Assembly (NCBI GenBank): GCA_035048485.1
Contig: CM068587.1
Span: forward strand, 53,911,501-53,975,500
Direction of reading: 5' to 3'
Length of the DNA stretch: 64,000 nt
DNA from: Pteria penguin
Taxonomy: Eukaryota; Mollusca; Bivalvia; Pterioida; Pteriidae
Under the pieces are notes generated by a model. It did no database searches. It saw only the letters and a program-made list of their open reading frames with translations, and was not told the origin of the DNA. The position numbers and the translations under genes are program-made. Below, in pieces: positions 35,195 to 64,000 of the stretch (position 1 is the stretch's first letter; each line of letters begins with the position of its first letter).

Positions 35195-35537
35195 TTATGT
35201 ATTATGTTATAGGGTCACTAGCTAGTCCACAAATTGATATCATTTTCCACTCTATGTATTATGTTATAGGGTCTACTAGCTAGTCCACAAATTGATATCA
35301 TTTTCCACTCTATGTATTATGTGATAGGGTCACTAGCTAGTCCACAAATTGATATCATTTTCCACTCTGTGTATTATGTGATAGGGTCTACTAGCTAGTC
35401 CACAAATTGATATCATTTTCCACTCTGTGTATTATGTGATAGGGTCTACTAGCTAGTCCACAAATTGATATCATTTTCCAATCTGTGTATTATGTGATAG
35501 GGTTAACTAGCTAGTCCACAAGTTGATATCATTTTGT
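35195..35537. repeat. Tandem repeat, six copies of about 58 bp
   Basis: Units contain TGTATTATGTGATAGGGTCT, CTAGCTAGTCCACAAATTGA and TATCATTTTCCACTC. Copies differ by a few substitutions and a one-base indel. Confidence 0.9.
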
Positions 35538-36024
35538 TAACGAGCTTTCATCGATGATATCTCATTTCTACGTCTCTTACAATTAAACGTTTTGAAGAAA
35601 CAATCCTTGTATAATTTAAAACCCACTCACAAATTTAGAGTCATATTCTGCTATCTCTGCATACCGTATATGTCATGGGAAACGATTATGTCACATGAAT
35701 CGTTTCACTGTATATATAGCGGTTGTATTTATATAAATAATATTTTAAAACATATTTATCTTACAAAGAACTTTCCTATATAAGTAAACCCTCTACTAAT
35801 CAATTGCATTCTGGGGGGTATGATTGGGTTGATCTACCTTTATAAGATTTACTGTTTTGAATATAATACTATGGAAATCATAAATTTCATACCTATTTTT
35901 TATAGATTTTCACTCAGAAAAAAATTGTTGAGTATCTCATATAACGAGACGACCAGAAACTGCTTTATTTCGGAACTTGGGCACTACAGCACCAGTGCGG
36001 ACAAAGATTTCCCACTCCCAGGTG

Positions 36025-59851
<23,827 letters not shown>

Positions 59852-60285
59852 AGGGTCTGTCATTCAAGAAAATGAAATCAATTTTTGAAAAGGGCCACAT
59901 TACAAAGTAACCAAAGCTTATGACTACACTTGGGTGAGGACCGAAGTCATTGCTTCAATGCGGCACACTAGGTACAAGGTCATAGCTGTATTCTCTGGTG
60001 AAGGTAACATTGTGTATATGCTGCATGTCAGTGTCCCGCTGGGTAAGTGCATGGTCCGGTGTGCAGGAAAAAACAGTGTGAGACTCTATGTAAAGTTAAA
60101 ATTTATATTAAGGTCAAGGTCATGACCTAAAGGTTATATGATGATACATGTATTTCTTTTCTGAGTCAGTATTCTTTGTCTGAAAATTGTACATGTATAC
60201 ACTTCTTATCTGGCCTAAAGATGACAACAAAAGTCAAACAAGGCTTTAAAATGTTCCTCATCTTCATTATTGAGTGCATATAATG

Positions 60286-60291
60286 AATAAA
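60286..60291 (+). terminator. Candidate poly(A) signal of the SMP gene
   Basis: AATAAA 435 bp after the stop codon at 59849-59851, with no closer canonical hexamer noticed. Confidence 0.45.
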
Positions 60292-60871
60292 TCAATGCTA
60301 CACACATATATGTAAACGCAAGCACTGGTAACATCATGACACATATTCGAAAGTAATGTACTGGTATATCATTTTTATGATATATTTATTTTATTTACAA
60401 CTAGAATTCTAATGTGTCGGTGCGACGGAAACGTTCCCGCTGGCAGCTAAGGTAGTTAAATATAATTGCCAGAGAACTAATATTTGAAAATTCAAAAACC
60501 TTCTAATGTTCAAGGGCAATTACTCTGTCAAAAATTACCGGAACACATCCATATTCGAACTTGACCTGCATTTTTCCTTGATACATCTATATACCAAATA
60601 TCAATGTAATCCATTAAACCTTTACAGAGAAAATGAGCAGAAACTGTCATTTTTAAGAAATGTTCTATGTTCAAGAGCAATAACTCTGTCAAAATAACCG
60701 GACCACATCCATATTTGAACTTGCTCTGCATCTTCCCTTGATAAAAGCCAAGTGACAGGAAATTTGTGAAAGAGTATCTGTTTCCAGTATGGAGTTGTCC
60801 TCATTTTAGTGTAATAATAAACTCCAACTCGGTTAAAAACAGGAGGCTTTTTCCAAGAAATATTAAAATGT
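60292..60871. other. Intergenic, degenerate local duplication
   Basis: 60507-60575 and 60668-60730 are diverged copies (TCAAGGGCAATTACTCTGTC and TCAAGAGCAATAACTCTGTC, then CCGGACCACATCCATATT). This is typical of old molluscan repeats. No gene. Confidence 0.5.
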
Positions 60872-61790
60872 AAAGATGATGGATAAATCCAAACCATAAA
60901 GAAAAAAGAGGAGTTACTGGCTCAGTTATGTGGCAGAAGTCACCATGGAGCTATACAATACATGAATATAAATAATATACTAGAACATATAACACATTAC
61001 AAAAATATTTGATTGTAGTGCAATTACGATACCGACTTAGGACGGTCATTTAATTTGACAAAAGCCAAACAAATGGTGTGGTTAACCGGTTTACGAGCCC
61101 ACCTTCCCACTCACCGTAACAGCAGAACAATCAAAGGACGTACATTTAAAAATTTTTAAATAATCCTCCATGTAAAGAACAAGAGTCAACGGGTATCGCA
61201 TATTGAGAGGTCATAAAAATATAAACACGTAAGGTATTGTAAAACACATAATGGTATAAAAATATATGCGACATCAACATGATAAACCGTGCTCTGCCCG
61301 TCTGAAAGCGAGCTAAGACCCTAGATCTGTAGGAGTCCCGACTGACAGTCAGAGGGGACGAGGTTCAGGACCATGTCTCCTCTGAAAGAGGTTTGGACAA
61401 GGCCCGTCATATAGTCCCCACCGCCCTGTTAGTCAGCGTGCAACGTTCAAGTAAAAGTCTGCATAAGGCTGTAGAGGGGCCAAATACAAGACCTATAGTC
61501 TTTTTGATGATCTCAATATCATATTGTCTATTTAGAAGACGTTTGACTATTTTATTACATGATAAAATAACGTTATCGGAGCCTTTTACTTTCCTTAGTT
61601 TATATACGAGATCACCGTAAAAATTAGGATGGGATATTCCATTGGATACATACTGTTGAAAAGAAATATTTCCAAATTTAGATAGAAGTTCTGAATAAGA
61701 TCTGAAGAATTTGCCGAATGTTTTTCTTAGCTTGTGATATCTGTAACCATGAGTTAAAAGTCCAAAAATCATGAAACCAGAGGACATACA
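60872..61790 (-). pseudogene. Remnant of the RT element with 3' region
   Basis: 61407-61787 (minus) encodes about 127 codons with HGYRYHKLRKTFGKFFRSY, FYGDLVYKLRKVKGSDN and TIGLVFGPSTALC, the C-terminal end of the same RT family as 50986-51640. Downstream lies its 3' untranslated region, then the 58-bp dispersed sequence (60900-60957). The catalytic RT domain is missing. Confidence 0.7.
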
Positions 61791-61917
61791 AAATCAGTGA
61801 AAATGAAAAACAACTGGAAAATAACAAAATATGTCTACTTGAAGAGCATATGTGAACCCCTGTGATGGAGTGAGATCAGGTGCCCGGGAGAGTGAGCATC
61901 TCCTGCTTGCTAGCAAA
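61755..61917 (+). repeat. Dispersed sequence shared with 34510-34682
   Basis: About 160 bp, well over 90 percent identical by eye to the copy 27 kb away, ending in the GTGCCCGGGAGAGTGAGCAT and CTCCTGCTTGCTAGCAA motif. It overlaps the start of the RT remnant. Confidence 0.75.
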
Positions 61918-61948
61918 CATTGTTCACTATATTCACTGAGGCTGTCAT

Positions 61949-62702
61949 CTACCAGGTCTCCAGCTGTGTCCAGGGCATACTGGCTAATCTGGCCCTGAAC
62001 TCCTCCAGTGATGGTGCTGTTGTCACGGACTCTGGTAGGCGGTTCCAATCCCTGATTGACCGAGGGAAGAAGGAATTCTTATACACATCCTTGTTGGATC
62101 TGAGTTGACGGTATCTATGACCTCCTCTTGTTCTTGAATCCCCTGGAGTGTAATAATTTGCTGGATCTATGTCTACTAGTTGGTTCCTTATTTTGTAACA
62201 GAGGGTGAGTCTTAGCTTTGTGCGCTTATGCTGTAGTGAATCCCAGCCCAATTGGTCCAGTAGATTTGTTACACAACCTGGGGATATGTCAGAATACTCA
62301 TTGTAGACGAACCTGTCTGCTCTACGTTGTATCTGTTCCAGGTCTCTGAGTGTGGTTTGATGTGGGTCCCATACTGGCGATGCATATTCGATCACTGGTC
62401 GGATAAGGTTACAATATGCTGTGGCCATTACTGATGGTTTGCACCGTCCTAGATTCCTTCGTAGGAAACCAAGCGAGCGTGTTGCCTTGCCGATGGTGTG
62501 GATATGGGTGGTCCAGTGGAGGTCATGGTTGACGGTAATACCTAGATATTTTCCACCATCTACTACTTCTAGTTACTGGTTGTGGAGTGTGTATACTGTG
62601 TGTCTCTGTTGACGTCTGCCGGAGATTCTGATGTCCGTGCATTTCTCAGGATGGAAGGACATCTGCCACCTGTCCTCTCATTCCTCAAGAGCTGTGAGGT
62701 CT
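61949..62702 (-). pseudogene. Non-LTR retrotransposon (LINE) RT C-terminal fragment
   Basis: Minus-strand translation gives SFHPEKCTDIRI, GGKYLGITVNHDLHWTTHI, SLGFLRRNLGRCKPSV, ATAYCNLIRPVIEYASPVWD, LEQIQRRADRFV and FFPRSIRDWNRLPES, the familiar end of jockey/CR1/RTE-like RT. In-frame stops lie at 62678-62680 and 62573-62575, so it is dead. The endonuclease and RT core are absent (5'-truncated). The final 159 codons are open. Confidence 0.85.
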
Positions 62703-62901
62703 CTTTGTTACTATATATATATGCTATTGTGATAGCGAGATATTTTAATACATTTAATAATTATATATAGAATGTTGCATTTATAGTTTATAAGCAAAAT
62801 GTTTCGTTAAATTATCTATTTGCATAATTCTTACTTGTAATTTACATTTTTGTCAATAAATAAATTCAATCCGTATTCTGTAAATGGACAAAATCCTATA
62901 G

Positions 62902-63090
62902 CCTTCATCACCCAAGGAACTTAGTGTATTGTCAAAAATTGATTTGCCACGAGATGAATTAGACGAGGAACAGTTACTTAAAGTTGATGACTTACTCACT
63001 GAGTTTGATGAATTATTTTCAAAGGGTGATCAGGATATAGGATTTTCTCCATTTACAGAACACGGATTGAATTGTAACAGTAATGAATGA
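62902..63090 (+). pseudogene. Fragment of a second Gypsy pol (protease-RT linker)
   Basis: 62 codons to a stop: LPRDELDEEQLLKVDDLLTE and FDELFSKGDQDIGFSPFTEH, the segment before RT in Ty3/Gypsy pol (LLxEFxDLFSKxDxDxG-type). Opposite strand to, and different sequence from, the element at 36402-44341. No LTR or other pieces are seen. Confidence 0.65.
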
Positions 63091-64000
63091 TACTGTTATA
63101 CTATTATTTACAACATATCGACTTCCCTTTGGAAGATTTTACTTCTTATTTCTAAGATATATTTAATTAATATTCATTATGATCTGACTACTGAAATCTT
63201 CTGTAATGTAAAGGAAGTGAACGTTTTATACGTCTCTGTATTTTGAAATGCCGGCCGCCATGACTCGCTGTAGACGAGATAATGTGGGAGACTCCATGGA
63301 CGGTATATGGAGGTTAATAGTGGTTGTTTGCCTTCAGTTTGATTGATTTTATAACTGCAGTTTAAATCATTGTCCACTTTGGCTTTCATGGACAATATAT
63401 TACGATAGATATAACCACTTAATGATTGAAACAAGCTAGCTAAGCCACTCCATGGCTTTCACTGCCGGTTATAAAGTATAATAAACAATGAAACCGTCCG
63501 AGACAATGAGGGATCATTATTTTTTCATGATGGTCAACATACACATATAATATGTCTCGAATCATAAAACAGCATATCATAGGAAATATAATGCATCTCA
63601 GTCAGTTTATATGGGTAACTACATGACCGTAGGAAACATTTCAAAAGGAAGGGAAGGCAAACCTTAAATTTTGGTATCATTTCGCGATAAAAAGAATTAG
63701 TCTATGATTGGTCAATTTTGTAAAGTGTCCCTTCCCTACGTACGGCTTGAACTATATGTGTTCAATATAAAACTGGAAAATTTGTGAGCAATATTTCATT
63801 CTGCCTTAACCTACCCCCCCCCCCTCCCCCTTTCCTCTACCACTACCACGACAATAGGTGTAGATAGATATGAATCCCCCTTCTCTTGAAAACAACGACT
63901 ATTCGCTACTTTTTCGCACAGGGTTGGATCTCAGTATATCATTTTGATCGGGTTATATCCGAATGAAGTGTTACAAATAATATATATATATATATATATA
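63091..64000. other. No gene seen
   Basis: AT-rich. A C-rich tract lies at 63812-63831 and the window ends in an AT dinucleotide run (from 63979). Confidence 0.4.

Overview
The window looks like nuclear DNA of a lophotrochozoan animal, most likely a bivalve mollusc; I cannot name the species. The evidence is AT-rich DNA, short exons with GT/AG introns, several tRNA-headed SINEs ending in CAAT tetramers, many MITEs and minisatellites, degenerate Gypsy, BEL/Pao, LINE and other reverse-transcriptase (RT) elements, and host genes with clear animal relatives. There are no bacterial-type operons, rRNA genes or CRISPR arrays.

Layout. 1-2.5 kb: the last three coding exons (+) of a membrane protein I do not recognise. 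2.5-9.9 kb: SINEs, MITEs and a minisatellite. 10 kb: a one-exon 72-residue membrane protein (+). 12-13.2 kb: a large minisatellite. 14.9-26.2 kb (-): a complete nine-exon gene for nucleolar and spindle-associated protein (NuSAP1 family), preceded by a CCAAT box and a CHR-like element as in G2/M-regulated genes. 26.8 kb (+): a possible divergent first exon. 27-36 kb: RT-element debris, a large inverted-repeat complex and other repeats. 36.0-59.9 kb (+): an eight-exon gene for a membrane-anchored SMP-domain lipid-transfer protein resembling the N-terminal half of extended synaptotagmins but with no visible C2 domain.

The 16-kb first intron of the SMP gene carries two antisense LTR retrotransposons. 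One is a very young Gypsy element (36402-44341) with almost identical LTRs, a 4-bp target duplication, gag in the -1 frame relative to pol, and broken env-like remains. The other is an old, frameshifted BEL/Pao element (about 44780-49520) with a SINE inserted in its integrase. Later introns hold a TIR element with palindromic modules and a 1.7-kb minisatellite. 60-64 kb: remnants of an RT element, a LINE and a second Gypsy lineage.

The host genes have no evident joint pathway. NuSAP acts on spindle microtubules and the SMP protein should act at membrane contact sites. The least ordinary content is the env-bearing Gypsy element, the C2-less SMP protein, the duplicated module in NuSAP, and several structured, apparently non-coding repeats.
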